Source of the DNA: Sambucus nigra
Lineage: Eukaryota; Streptophyta; Magnoliopsida; Dipsacales; Adoxaceae
Direction: 5' to 3'
Length of the DNA: 64,000 nucleotides
Assembly: GCA_949130495.1 (NCBI GenBank)
Contig: OX422219.1
Location: 262,927,111 to 262,991,110 of the forward strand
Below, in pieces: positions 1 to 11,897 of this stretch (position 1 is the stretch's first letter; every line of letters starts with the position of its first letter). Made by a program: the position numbers and the translations under genes. The notes beneath the pieces were generated by a model. It was not told the DNA's origin. It ran no database searches and saw only the letters and a program-made list of their open reading frames with translations.

Positions 1-331
1 ATTAATCTAAAGCAAACTTGTAAATTGATGTAGAATAGAATTTAAAAGAGGGAATTACTCACTAAATTCTACTAAAGCAGTAACAACAACACTGAATAAA
101 ACTGGTACTCAAATAAATTCTGAATAAAGGTTCAATATTGGAATTAAAACTGGAAATTGTATCTAAACTAGGGTTTGCTAGAAAAGAAAGGAAAAATCTA
201 TTATTCTCCCTAAAATATTTGTGCTAAGAATGATAATAAAATGGGTTTATATACGCTACAAGACTCCAAGAGTTTTAGCAGCACTAAGACTCTCTATTAG
301 AGGAAAATTAGAAAATTAAAATTGCGACAGT

Positions 332-556
332 CGGACCGGTCCCCCTCCTCCCACGGACCAGTCCCAAGGCAGACCGGTTCTTTTTATTTTCTTCCTTCTT
401 TGGTTTGTCTTCGGTTTGGGGTTCTCTGGAATGTGGCAGTACGGACCGACTCTTTTAATTTTTGGGCGAACCGGTCCCAGGGCAGACAGTTTCTTTTAAT
501 TTCTTGGCTGACCGGTCCCAGGGCGTACCGGTTCTTTTAGTTTCTGGGCGGACCGG
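332..556. repeat. ACCGGT palindrome cluster in LTR Y (copy 1)
   Basis: Short near-palindromes with core ACCGGT (GGACCGGTCC and GAACCGGTTC types) recur within about 220 bases, joined by similar spacers such as CCCAGGGCG and TTCTTTTAATTT. This copy has lost some cores by point mutation compared with 2491-2716. See the findings on palindrome clusters. Confidence 0.7.
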
Positions 557-1059
557 CCCTCTCTTTATTTGACTTTTTCTTTTATTTTTGACTGCTCATA
601 ACTTTCACACCGGGACTCCGATTGAGGTACCATTTTTTCCAGTGTTCTTGTAATTGAAAGATCTTCAACTTTTCGGTTGGACCCACCTCCGTACTAAGGC
701 TAAAAAATTACAAAAATGCCCTTCAACTCCCCGATTCTTAGTTTCTTTCACTATTTTGAGTTCTCTTTTCCATCTTTCTTGCATGAAATACCTGTAAAAC
801 ACATAAGAGATACACAAAATACGAAATACTTGCCAAAAAGGGTTAGTAGCATAAATATAAGTCAAATCCAATCTATTTACACCGCACGAGATCAAAAAAA
901 TACCGAAATTAAGTAGATATATGTGAAGAATTTATGCCTAATCAGGGAACCAATCCAACACTTGTTGGTCAACGCCATGGTGGATTGCCTAGTATGCCTA
1001 ACCTCCTCTGATAGCACTACTAAGTAGGTATGTTCAAACACAACAAGTAGCAAACACAC

Positions 1060-1063
<4 letters not shown>

Positions 1064-1098
<35 letters not shown>
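1064..1098. repeat. AT dinucleotide microsatellite
   Basis: A run of about 17 AT units lies inside the LTR. The equivalent place in the other copy (about 3220-3235) has a much shorter run, which accounts for the 20-base length difference between the two LTR copies. Confidence 0.85.
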
Positions 1099-1101
<3 letters not shown>

Positions 1102-1130
1102 TCTAATATGTATATATAATAACTACTGAA

Positions 1131-1298
1131 GGAAAACGGAGTGTTGTTTGAGATTGAGTGTGACGGTGTGGGAGGTGGGATCCAGAATTGTGGGGTGTTA
1201 GAAGTGTGGGGGCTATCGGGATTGTACTCAACGATTGGATATTCGTGAATGCTGGTTGGAGTATTATGGGGTGTGGGAGTGAGTTCAGAATTTTGCAT
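1131..1298 (-). pseudogene. Possible gag amino-terminal fragment of element Y
   Basis: Reading on the minus strand, an open frame starts with ATG at 1298, about 130 bases downstream of the PBS, and runs into the LTR at 1130. Its first 56 codons are rich in Pro, Ser, Thr and Asn. Its place after the PBS and an untranslated leader is where gag starts in Tat/Athila-type elements. There is no capsid or zinc-knuckle homology to confirm it, so the call rests on position only. The frame is cut by the LTR boundary, so almost the whole polyprotein is missing. Confidence 0.35.
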
Positions 1299-1424
1299 TA
1301 ATGGCTTATGAGAGATGATGGTGAATCGTTTTGTGCTTTTTGAATTTTTTTATGTTTTTGGTTTTTTTGAAATTTTTTGGTCAAAGCTTTGGATTGACTC
1401 GATCTAATCCTAAGTCTACCTAAT

Positions 1425-1442
1425 TCCCTGAAAACGGCGCCA
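1425..1442 (-). other. Primer binding site of element Y
   Basis: On the minus strand this reads TGGCGCCGTTTTCAGGGA. The TGGCGCCGTT start is the PBS type known for plant Athila and Tat elements. It fixes the element as minus-strand and places the 5' LTR at higher coordinates, ending near 1449. Confidence 0.7.
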
Positions 1443-1448
1443 AAAACT

Positions 1449-3267
1449 TGACGCAATTGAAAATGTATCTCAGACATGTGTTCACTCTAGGCTCAAGTGC
1501 AAGCCTGTCGCTCAAGTAATAATCCGACAAGTTGGGTATCGATCATCAGGGAAAAAGGACAACGAAGTTGTAACGACGGGAAAAGACGGAGGAATCCTAA
1601 CCTTGACTCTAAAAAGAAAGGGAAAATGATTTGATTTTGGGAATGATTAAACTAAATGCAAATATGAAATTATGAAGATATGCAACTACACTAAACTACC
1701 TAAAATATGATTGAAATATGGTTTGAACTTTTAACCTAAGTGATGGGAAAAATAGGACGGGAATACAATCCCCCAACCCTAGTGAATTGCAGCTATAATA
1801 TTAATCATGAATTTAACTGATTAATTTTGAGCTGGAATTTAGTCCTCCCAAGCATGACGTATATGAGGTTCAAGCCCGCGTCATACTTAATCTCAGGACG
1901 AGTAAATCGGTATCACGGTAGTAACACTCGAATTGCATCCGAAATCATCGCGGTTACCCTGAGGCAAACTAGATATAAAGACCTACAATTGTTATGTTGC
2001 TACGCAATACGATCGTAATCAATCACTAAATTCAGAGGATTAATGTTATACACGTGCAATTAACCCATCAAGTTGGGTTCATGTATCCCGGCCTTAGAAA
2101 ATCTAGCCTATCATGATGAAAGTAATGAAAATAGTGTTTGATATGCAGAAATTCATGATTAATCTAAAGCAAACTTGTAAATTGATGTAGAATAGAATTT
2201 AAAAGAGGGAATTACTCACTAAATTCTACTAAAGCAGTAACAACAACACTGAATAAAACTGGTACTCAAATAAATTCTGAATAAAGGTTCAATCTTGGAA
2301 TTAAAACTGGAAATTGTATCTAAACTAGGGTTTGCTAGAAAAGAAAGGAAAAATCTATTATTCTCCCTAAAATATTTGTGCTAAGAATGATAATAAAATG
2401 GGTTTATATACGCTACAAGACTCCAAGAGTTTTAGCAGCACTAAGACTCTCTATTAGAGGAAAATTAGAAAATTAAAATTGCGCCAGTCGGACCGGTCCC
2501 CCTCCTCCCACGGACCGGTCCCAGGGCGAACCGGTTCTTTTTATTTTCTTCCTTCTTTGGTTTGTCTTCGGTCTGGGGTTCTCTGGAATGTGGCAGTACG
2601 GACCGACTCTTTTAATTTTTGGGCGAACCGGTCCCAGGGCGGACAGGTTCTTTTAATTTCTTGGCTGACCGGTCCCAGGGCGTACCGGTTCTTTTAATTT
2701 CTGGGCGGACCGGTCCTCTCTTTATTTGACTTTTTCTTTTATTTTTGACTGCTCATAACTTTCACACCGGGACTCCGATTGAGGTACCATTTTTTCCAGT
2801 GTTCTTGTAATTGAAAGATCTTCAACTTTTCGGTTGGATCCACCTCCGTACTAAGGCTGAAAAATTACAAAAATGCCCTTCAACTCCCCGATTCTTAGTT
2901 TCTTTCACTATTTTGAGTTCTCTTTTCCATCTTTCTTGCATGAAATACCTGTAAAACACATAAGAGATACACAAAATACGAAATACTTGCCAAAAAGGGT
3001 TAGTAGCTTAAATATAAGTCAAATCCAATCTATTTACACCGCACGAGATCAAAAAAATACCGAAATTAAGGGAATAAATGTGAAGAATTTATGCCTAATC
3101 AGGGAACCAATCCAACACTTGTTGGTCAACGCCATGGTGGATTGCCTAGTATGCGTAACCTCCTCTGATAGCACTACTAAGTAGGTATGTTCAAACACAA
3201 CAAGTAGCATACAAAAATATTATATATATATATATCACTCTAATATGTATATATGATAACTACTGAA
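1449..3267 (-). mobile_element. 5' LTR of element Y
   Basis: The LTR runs from a TG next to the PBS to the end of the repeat shared with 1-1130, about 1.8 kb. The part from 2158 is duplicated in copy 1; the part 1449-2157 would lie outside the window in copy 1. It contains the ACCGGT palindrome cluster. Only 318 bases (1131-1448) separate it from the 3' LTR, so the element is an extreme deletion derivative. No coding capacity is seen. Confidence 0.55.
2491..2716. repeat. ACCGGT palindrome cluster in LTR Y (copy 2)
   Basis: ACCGGT cores occur at about 2492, 2514, 2530, 2627, 2668, 2684 and 2709, several of them inside longer palindromes such as GAACCGGTTC (2528-2537). Spacers are similar to one another, so this is a degenerate tandem array. 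Confidence 0.75.
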
Positions 3268-3555
3268 CTCGTACGGTATCCCACAATGCACGATTTGCCT
3301 AAATCCTGAAGTTTGTCTCAACTTCCAGATTTATTTATTTAACTATTCCCATATCCAAGCCCCTTAATTAATAATGAAATTCCCACTAATAAATAGAGAA
3401 GCCAAACTATTTTTACTTAAATATCTAATCAATTGAATAACCTCCCACACTCTCTCTTGAGTTCATAAAAATGCTCGAAACCTTTCCACGATCCAAACCC
3501 GAACCAAATCCATGGGTCACTTGAATGAAATCAAAACTTGTTTGAATGAGAATGA

Positions 3556-3588
3556 TATCTCGTTCGAACGATGTTCGAACGAGATTCC
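3556..3588. repeat. TTCGAA palindrome pair
   Basis: Two TTCGAA cores at 3563 and 3574 lie inside the larger inverted arrangement CTCGTTCGAACGA...TTCGAACGAG. The motif resembles the one in the element A family LTRs. Confidence 0.7.
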
Positions 3589-4020
3589 AGTGGATGGATC
3601 TAAAGAACTTTTCAAAGGCGGGATTCATCCCTAAAATATCAACTTCGTTTCTAAGGTCCTTTTCACCAAAACTCCAAGAACTAAAGTTCATATATCATCC
3701 ATAAAACATAATCCCATCACTATATAAAATAATCTAACATAGAAATTCTCCTAGATTCATTACAATTCTTATACCAAGTTGATTATTATAGATCTCATAT
3801 TTCATTGAAGTTATTCCCATTCTTCCATTAAAAAACAAGAAATTTATCTCTAATTACCAATATAATCAAACCCAATTTACTCGTTTATTAAAGATCACGC
3901 AACATTTAACAATAGGTTTCTTTATCAAATCATCAATTTCAATCTTTTACCATAAAGATCCCAAATTTCTAATTTAAATCAAGAAATTAATTAACTATTA
4001 ATTAAAAATGTGATATAACC

Positions 4021-4187
4021 TAAGTACATACTTACCTTGTCGGATTAACTATTCTCCCTAAATCGGGTTGAATTCTCTTTTCTCCTCTTCAAGATCAAAT
4101 GCAATATAAAGTAAGTACATACTTGCCTTGTCGGATTACAAGTTCTACCTACATCGGGTTGAATCCTCTTTTCTCCTCTTCAAGATC
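4021..4187. repeat. Direct repeat of 76 bases carrying donor-like motif
   Basis: 4021-4096 and 4112-4187 are near-identical copies with a 91-base period. Each carries, on the minus strand, a splice-donor-like motif: the first ACAAGGTAAGTATG, the second ACAAGGCAAGTATG. Confidence 0.8.
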
Positions 4188-4863
4188 CATCTTCTTTGCC
4201 TCTTTTCTTTTCTCCAGGGTTCTCTTCTTCAACCTCTTGTTTGGAATGTGAAAGGTGGGCTGTCATCCACCTTCCCAAACCCTTAAAAGTCTTACCAAAA
4301 CCCTGATCCCATTTCCCTTTAATTTTAGGTAAAGATTGACTTCCCCACCCTTATACGATGTAACACCCCGTCTACTTAAATACCGGGTGATCAATCCTTT
4401 ATTAAATTAACATCAAGGTGAACGGTTGGTTCATTCTCAGCATCACTGTCGTAAAGTGTTAAAATAATTTAAAATCTTATTTTCATTTTATTAAATTCCA
4501 ATATTAAAACCTTTATTAATAACCAATAGTTTAAGAATCACATAAATACTAAGGATGTCAATTAACACAGAGGAATTAAAAAATCTCGATAATCCAAACC
4601 AAGTTTAAGAACCATAAAAGAAATCATCCTGACAATAGTTAACTCCCAAGGAGTACTGAATACAGAAAATATAAATGAACATAAATCTCTGACAAAATCC
4701 AAATGGAATAGGAAATCGGGCGACACATGCCCTAACTAAGCAGATCTAAAGTAAGAACAAAATCAATGACGAGGTCATCTAAATCAAAGGACTGCAACTT
4801 CCACATAAGCTACAACACGTCCAATCCAAAGAACCTATGGATGACACCCCTGTGGCTGGGCAC

Positions 4864-4865
4864 CT
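4864..4865 (-). other. Acceptor-like AG before conserved LTR block (M1)
   Basis: On the minus strand the sequence reads ATATTACAG|GTGCCCAGCC. The same AG|GTG junction and block occur in every gypsy LTR of the window. Use as a splice acceptor is inference. Confidence 0.4.
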
Positions 4866-6107
4866 GTAATATAGACATATATATACAAAAGAGAAAGAAA
4901 TGACAGAAAATAGGTCAGAGCCCGAGTGTAAAACAATTTTAAAAATAGTTTAGCAAGTATTTAAAATGCTTACTGGCTAATATAACCACCATGTTAGTGC
5001 GCGGCACTCTCTTGAGAATTCTCACCTCTCATCTAGTGTGCACGCCTACCCTACTACTTATCACATAAGTCTATCTAACTTATTTTTCCATAAAGTTCTA
5101 TCCTGAGAAGTAGTAAGGCCATGAAATTTAGTGTTAGAAAATCATTATCTTCAATATACTTACGTTACTTAGAACAACTTAGTACCGTTACAAAATTCAT
5201 GAACACTTGTTATAAAGCTCAAGCATTTATTCATTACTTAACTACTTATACACACAGTATAAACTATCCATATATATATATATATATATAGATATACTAT
5301 TGGCACCCCACATAAATCTATGGTGCTGGCATACTCTGCTATCAAGTCCCCGTTTCATTCATACTAAGGGAAATACTAGTTAGGAATCACTCTCGAATTG
5401 TATTAACAAAATACACATACAAATGGAGGCATAGCATAGTTCCGAATCCTAAGAGGTTAGCACATACCCTCACGTCTCTTAGAACAACTAACTATCATTT
5501 TCAGATAGTCTGTATCTGGAATACTATCTTCTAGGGTACTAGTTAATAAGGTCCAACCGAGATAAGACTATCCCAGTGCGGAAACCTCCGTGATAGCAAG
5601 TAGCCTGGGTATGATGTTTACACAGATACACAATATATGCACAGTCACACAGTCATATATATAAATATTCACATTTTCCAAATTAGGTTCACCCATGACC
5701 CATAATTAGTATCATCCGTTCTTAGCACATATTTTACTCAATTATCTTGCATAATGGATTTGTCTCGTTTATTCTCATTTATAATTTACTTTATATTGAC
5801 TTCTCATCTCTCGAAGTATTCTCTCACTAAGTATAAATTTCAGTAGGTATACCCTCACTTACCTTCTAGTCTAAATCTTTCATGAGTCCCAATCTTTTAG
5901 TAAACATACGCACAATTTCCAATGTATGAATAACTCCCCGTTAACCCATAATTTCATCTCATATTAATTTCACTCAGCGGAGTCTACTTAGACCCTATTG
6001 GTTATCTTCATAACCCATTATACTCCATAAATAATAATTAAGGGTTCCTACGTATCTTAACTGGATTAAACAAAAAGGAGACAAATATGTAGTTTTCCAG
6101 GAGGGAT

Positions 6108-6163
6108 TGATCGATCGAGGAATGGGGTCAATCGATCGATGCTCTTAGTCGATCGATCGATCA
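6108..6163. repeat. ATCGATCGAT palindrome cluster (M1)
   Basis: Three palindromic runs, TCGATCGA at 6111, ATCGATCGAT at 6131 and a 14-base GATC-type run at 6149-6162, lie within 55 bases. Confidence 0.8.
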
Positions 6164-7327
6164 AGCAGTTCTTGCCCAATTTGATGCAAGTTTCAACCTA
6201 CGAGTTCAATCATTCTAACCCCTCCAAACCTCCATAATTTCATCCCAAACTCCCATCAAAGTTATCCCATTGTATAAGCAATATATATAAACAAGTTCTA
6301 ACGCAACAACATCAATAAATCCTCAACGAATCAATCAAAAAGTGCTTTAATCTCAGATTTATTTATAAAACCAAATTTTGCATGAATAATCACAAACCTT
6401 TATTTTAATCCAAATTTTCTTCCCAACTATCATAATAAATTCATGGGTAGTCCTCTACATATTATCACGATTTCAGACTATATGGATTCTCCCTACAACT
6501 CATATAAATTCTCTTACAAAACATATAATTCTTCAATTAAAACATATGATTTTCATTCCTAGACTAACATGGAAGGAATACCAACTAGAAATAAAAAAGA
6601 TAGACAATTACCTGGGATTCAAAGGTCTGATTTATTGATGAAAAGGATACGGTTGCATTCCTCATCGTACGATCTACATTTTGGTGGTGGTGGCGGTGCA
6701 ATCAGGTGAGTTCTTGGCATTGGATTGCTTGGAAACTCTTCACCTTCTTCTCTAATATCTTCACCTTCTTCTCTAATCTCTTCTCCTTCTTCTGTAATGG
6801 ACGGGGCTTAGGTTTTGTGTTTGTTAACTCTAAGAGACAACTCCAAATGGCTAATATATACTAACAAAATTCATGGGTTTAATTACCCAAAAATACAAAA
6901 TGTCTATAATACCCTCCCGGGATGTTAATTAGTCCTAAAAACGCCCCGAGACCCAAACTAAACCCCCGTGTACACTTTTATGACTATCTCGACCCTTTCG
7001 GACACTTCGGCGCACTCAAAACGACCATACAGGCGACTTATAATATATTCACTTTTATAATAATAATTTAGTCCTGATAGGATACCCACGCGTCCCGACT
7101 TAAATTTTCATAATTACCATTTTATTCACTCGTGAAAAATTTAATAAAATCAATCTTATATATTACTTTGCTCATATAGTAATATTCAACAAATTACCAA
7201 TAATTACTAACTCACATCACGATAGTAAATATTAAAAATAAATTTTGAGATTAATATTAAATTAATATCTCAAATTAAATTTAATAAATCCTTAATTTTA
7301 TAAGCCATAAAAATACGGGGTATTACA

Positions 7328-7340
7328 TACTTCCCCCCTA
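7328..7340 (-). other. Polypurine tract of M1
   Basis: On the minus strand this reads TAGGGGGGAAGTA, directly abutting the LTR start TGTAATACCCC. The same tract precedes the 3' LTRs of M2 and element A. Confidence 0.85.
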
Positions 7341-8831
7341 ATAACAGAATTTTGTCCCGAAATTTGGAAACTAAGGCATACCTGGTAAAAATAGATCAAG
7401 ATACTTTATAAATACTCAAAAGGGACTTTCGGGTAAGGTGAATTTCTATAGTCCCCCGCCTCAGAATAAAATTATGAAACACTCTCAATACCATCAGTTA
7501 TAGAGCCACACCTTAATAACATCACTTCGCATTGTGATCCAATCTGGTGCTATTCGCATAAGACGAGCCTACACATCATTTTCACCCATTGTCTCAATAT
7601 TATTGGGAGGCCGCACCTCACTACGTAACCATTACTCGTATTTTTTTAGACCACTCTTGTCTGTTCTTTGAATCTCTATTTTCGGCAACGTAACTGTTAC
7701 GACATTCAAAAGTCACCTAAAACAGTCGTGGTAATTCCACCATAGTCATCAGACTCTAACTCGGCCGATCAAAAATCATGATTGTCCACTAACCTCCAAA
7801 GAGCTAGAGGGAGAATAATTAAGGTTTTCCCACATAAAATTTCAATAAGCAGTTTGTCCACAATAAACAGATACGAGTGCTTCCACAAAACTCTACTGTA
7901 CTAAACGTAACTTGATAGATACATCCATTGTGGAAATAAAATGACCACCATGAATTCAAAATTACTTTCACGCGGTTCCACTAATCTTCAATCACCTCGC
8001 CTACTCCCTGGCTAAGGGTGATACCACCTACTCAAAACGAAACGTTATCCCCACTACTTTCTGAGATCCTGGTTTGAAAGTGGGGTTCAATGATCCCATT
8101 CTAGTTCAGAATAATACTCGGAAGAACCTCTTACCGGCGGTATTCTTACTTTCAAAGAAAGGTTGGGGCAGACTGTCTAATAGTTTATACCACCCAAAAG
8201 AATAATTATTACTTTGTTTAAAGTCAACTTATTTCACATATTCTAAGGAACTCGTGACATTACCTTGAAGTTGGCACCCCATCCAAGAAATTTCAAACGT
8301 TTGCTATGTTCTATTTTAGGAATCGTAGGCTTGCTACAAAATTCTCTGGTTGGTCCTCTCGTTCCAATCGATTTCTGTCTATGAGTGTTGCCCACGCAGA
8401 TTACTCACTATGTCCCACCCAACATCAACGTCTACTTGTAATGATTCACATTAATTGACACTTATCACTCCCCTTCTTTTCTTAGCGTATATCGAAAGTT
8501 TCGACCGGTGCACTTTTCTCTACGATATGCACTGGTGAACCTGTATACCTTACTAACAGAATCATTCAACCTATGCGCAAGTCAGTTTCGACCCTTGCTA
8601 GGTAAAACTCCACTCCGAGTGTTTTTCATAATAGTTAAATTTTATCCTTCTCAAGGAATACCCTTAAATGGCTTCCCATAGCCTTCCAACTAAATTTATG
8701 TTTGCTACTCTGATTGTACATGTATATATGGATTATCATCCTTCGCACCACACTTAATCCACTCTACCAGTTACACTTTGTAACATCATTCGCACACACA
8801 TATATTCCATGCGTCTATCCCCACATCTCTT
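7341..8831 (-). mobile_element. Degenerate internal region of M1, no gene seen
   Basis: This 1.5-kb stretch sits upstream (minus strand) of the M1 polypurine tract. Its first bases (CCCGAAATTTGG) match the region before the PPT in element A. Beyond that I recognise no retroviral domain in any frame and see no long open frame. It ends abruptly at the M2 LTR without a PBS, so the 5' half of M1 is missing. It may be a decayed pol or the filler of a non-autonomous element. Confidence 0.5.
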
Positions 8832-9371
8832 TGTGACACCCCACCTAATTAAATACCTGGTGATCAGTCCTTTATTAAATTATAATCAAGGTGAACGGTT
8901 GGTTCATTCTTAGCATCACTGTCGCAAAGATAACTTTTCCAATTTAACACCCTAATTAATTAAGCTAAGTGACAAAACCATTTTTTATGACATCAATTTC
9001 CAAATTTAATTAAAAACCATTATTTAAAACTTTACATAATTCATAAATAAAGAATCACCCAACAACTATACTGGAACAAACAATCCAAATAATTAAACAT
9101 CCAACTAATTAATTCCAACTTTAAAACTTAAAGGAAAAACATCCTGAAAGTAATAAATCCCAAAGGATAAATAATGGAAATAAACGAATCACAATCTCTG
9201 ATAAAGTATCTGAATAATGGGAAAAGGGTGACACATGCCCAACTGGATAAAATAGTTCTAGAAGTGGAATAAAAAATGAGGTCGTCTAAGCAAGAGGCCT
9301 GCAACTCCCACCTAAGCTGCAGCGCGTTCCTTCCAAAGGATCCTATGCAAGACGCCCCTGTGGCTGGGCAC

Positions 9372-9373
9372 CT
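9372..9373 (-). other. Acceptor-like AG before conserved LTR block (M2)
   Basis: On the minus strand the sequence reads ATATTACAG|GTGCCCAGCC, identical in layout to M1. Confidence 0.4.
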
Positions 9374-10647
9374 GTAATATATACATATACATACAAGAGA
9401 GAAGAGAAAATAGGAAACGAGTGAGAGCCCGATTGTAAAACAGTTTAAAATTAGTTTAGCAAGTATTTAAAATGCTTACTGGCTAATGCAACCAACATAT
9501 TAGTGCGACACTCCCTTGAGAAATTCTCACCTCTCTTCTAATGTGCATACATATCTCACTAATACTCCCAACAGTTTAACTTATCTTATCTTAAGTTACT
9601 CTTAAGGTTTCATGCCGACAATTTCAAATGTTAAGGAGGTTAATTTTATTTAACAGCAAAGTTCTCACATAAGCCTTATTTGATTATCAGTTTTCTCAGT
9701 AATATATCATACTTTTCAAACACTTATTCCCAGGTTGAAATAATTTTTTCTTTTCTTACATACCATAGTCACAGTAGGTAGTTCCCAAATTACAGATTTA
9801 GACATATATATATTAAATACTCATATAATATATATTCTAACAGCACCCCACGTATAAATTTATGGTGCGGGCATACTCTGCTATCCAGTCCCCATATCAC
9901 TCGTACTAAAGGAAATACAAATTCGGAATCACTCTCAAACTGTATTAATACAAAACACATACAAATTGAGGCGAAGCATAGATCCAAGTCACTAAGAGAT
10001 CAGCACATACCCTCACGTCTCTTAGGACCTTCTGACTATCGATCCGATAGCCTGTACCAAGGATTTCTATGTTCTAGAGTACAAGTCAATATCCCCCATA
10101 AAGGTCCCATCGAGATAAGACTATCCTAGCGCGGTAACCTCAGGGATAGCAAGTAGCGCAGGCATGATTTTTACACGTATATAGTATATGTATAAACACA
10201 GTCATATATGTATACTACTATTCCCATATCAAAATTTAGGTATACTCTCACGACACATAATTATGATATTTATCCTTATTACTCATTATTTAGTTATCAC
10301 GTATAATGGTTTATCTCTTATTCTTATTCATGGGATTATTTCAACGTACTATGTAACACTCGTAGATTCATATTTCTCCAAGTGTAATTTTAGTAGGTAC
10401 TCATTTATTTTATAACATAACTTCCTTACGAGTCTCACCCTTTAACACATGTTCCCATTGTCTCTTATATGTAAAACACCCCCGTGAAATGTTAATCTCG
10501 TCTTACGTTAATAGTTCCATATATTTCTAAAGTCCTATTGGTTTTCTTTATATCCCAAAATATTTTAATAGAAATGACCAAAGATTTCTATCCTCTTAAA
10601 TGGAAATTAATCATTCAAAAAGGAAAATATAAGTCTTCCAGGAGGGG

Positions 10648-10722
10648 TCGATCGATCTAAGGTAGGTGTTCGATCGATCGATTCATCGATCGATCGATGA
10701 TCTGGGTTCGATCGATCGATCA
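10648..10722. repeat. ATCGATCGAT palindrome cluster (M2)
   Basis: Four GATC/ATCGAT runs (near 10649, 10670, 10685 and 10709) lie in 75 bases. The motif is the same as in M1, at the equivalent LTR position, but the number and spacing of units differ. Confidence 0.8.
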
Positions 10723-11162
10723 AGCAGGTATGACAAATCTGCAGAATTTCCAGTTACGGGTTTTCTCTTCCAACATCATCCAAAACGTTATATTTGACTA
10801 CCAAACTCCCAATAATTCATACTATAAGTATTATAACTTCAAATAAGTGATTTCCTACGTCAAGCATCCGGATTTTCATCATGAATAATGAATTTAAAGG
10901 GCAAAATCCATAAAAACATCAAGAACCCTAATTTTTTCTTTTGTTTAGTTTCTTCGCATTATTTTACCAGATTTCATACCCTTTATTTACTGAAATTTCG
11001 TGGTTCAATATCTACATATGAATTGGGTTTCCAGAATACATCTATTTCTCATACAACATGCGAATTCAAATCTCCAAAATAGGTTTTTCTTTCACAAAAC
11101 TAGTCCTAATCAATCCTAGGTTAATATTATTGGAGAATTAACTGAAATAGAGCAAGATAGAT

Positions 11163-11170
11163 ACTTGCCT
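11163..11170 (-). other. Splice-donor-like motif in M2 LTR
   Basis: On the minus strand the sequence reads TTAGGCAAGTATC, the consensus of a GC-type 5' splice site. It lies upstream of the palindrome cluster, as in the other LTR families. Confidence 0.4.
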
Positions 11171-11842
11171 AAGAATTTTTTTTTGGTTCATACTTGTGGA
11201 TAGATTGACGTGGTTGTGATCCTCGTTGCACGATCTATCGTTTGGCGGCGACGGCGGTGCAAACGGTGGAGTTCTTGGACTAGAACTCCTTGGAAAGCCT
11301 CTCCTCTTGCTCTCCTATAGCCATTTTTGCTTTATGGTGATTCTAACCCTAGAAGATGACTCTTGCCATCTGAAATACGCTTAGAATTTTCGTGGGTTTT
11401 CATGCCCAAAAATGTAAAATGTCCAAAACACCCTCCCGGGGTGTTAATTTGGCCTAAAAATGCCCCGAGACCCAAACTAAACCCCCGGGTACATTATTTT
11501 AACTATCTCGACCCTTATGGACACATTGATTCACTCAAAATGACCATACGGGTGACTTATAATTTTATTTATTTTTATTAGTCCGATTTTAATCCCGACA
11601 CGACACAAGCGTCCCGATAAATTTCCAAAATTATCAAATTAGCTTCTCGTCTCGTGATAATTTTACTAATCATAATTACACCACTCACTTTACCCATAAA
11701 GTAACTTATAACAAGAATAATTACTAACTCCCATCACGCTAGTAAATATTAAATGATTTTTTGGATTAATATTAATTTAATATCTCTAATTATATTTAAT
11801 AAATCCCCAAAATTAAAAGGCATAAAAATACGAGGTAATACA

Positions 11843-11855
11843 TACTTCCCCCCTA
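11843..11855 (-). other. Polypurine tract of M2
   Basis: On the minus strand this reads TAGGGGGGAAGTA, directly before the LTR start. Confidence 0.85.
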
Positions 11856-11897
11856 ATAATGGAATTTCATCCCGAAATTCCAAAAAAATAAAGTGTA

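Larger units (their letters stand above)
1..1130 (-). mobile_element. LTR of minus-strand element Y, window-truncated 3' copy
   Basis: This stretch is repeated almost base for base at 2158-3267. The two copies differ mainly by the length of an AT run and a few substitutions, and similarity stops sharply after the shared TACTGAA at 1130 and 3267. With the PBS on the minus strand at 1425-1442, this copy lies where the 3' LTR of a minus-strand element belongs, and its far end is outside the window. The exact LTR edge is uncertain: a CA at 1052 (3209 in the other copy) would give a more canonical terminus. No protein is encoded here; the short open frames are chance. Confidence 0.6.
3268..4358 (-). 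mobile_element. Remnant of a minus-strand gypsy-type LTR
   Basis: No gene is seen. Read on the minus strand the order of features matches the complete gypsy LTRs of this window: a GA-rich leader (4130-4250), a splice-donor-like AAGG(T/C)AAGTATG (4026-4130), then a palindrome pair with TTCGAA cores (3556-3588). Both ends are cut: the left by element Y at 3267 and the right by the M1 LTR at 4359. It cannot be assigned to a family with certainty. Confidence 0.45.
4359..7327 (-). mobile_element. 3' LTR of minus-strand gypsy element M1
   Basis: On the minus strand the unit starts TGTAATACCCCG (ending at 7327) and finishes CGGGGTGTTACA (at 4359), with a polypurine tract directly upstream at 7328-7340, so it is the 3' LTR. 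Its length of 2969 bases fits the other gypsy LTRs here. It has the shared blocks: donor-like CCCAGGTAATTG (about 6606-6616), an ATCGAT palindrome cluster (6108-6163), the TCAGAGCCCGA box near 4914-4925 and the acceptor-joined block GTGCCCAGCCACAGG at 4850-4865. It is homologous to the M2 LTR but clearly diverged. Confidence 0.85.
8832..11842 (-). mobile_element. 3' LTR of minus-strand gypsy element M2
   Basis: This 3011-base unit on the minus strand starts TGTATTACCTCG at 11842 and ends GGGGTGTCACA at 8832. The polypurine tract at 11843-11855 and integrase beyond it show that it is the 3' LTR. It carries donor-like TTAGGCAAGTATC (about 11160-11172), an ATCGAT palindrome cluster, the GAGAGCCCGA box (about 9421) and the acceptor-joined block at 9357-9373. 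Sequence and motif type place it in the same family as M1. Confidence 0.85.

Noticed and set aside
322..540. 72-codon frame repeated at 2479-2697
   Set aside because: Part of duplicated LTR Y over the ACCGGT cluster; conservation follows from the LTR repeat.
8832..11842. Reading the LTR at 8832 as the 5' LTR of M1
   Set aside because: There is no PBS at its left edge (before 8832) as a minus-strand 5' LTR would need, while a PPT at its right edge marks it as a 3' LTR of a separate element.
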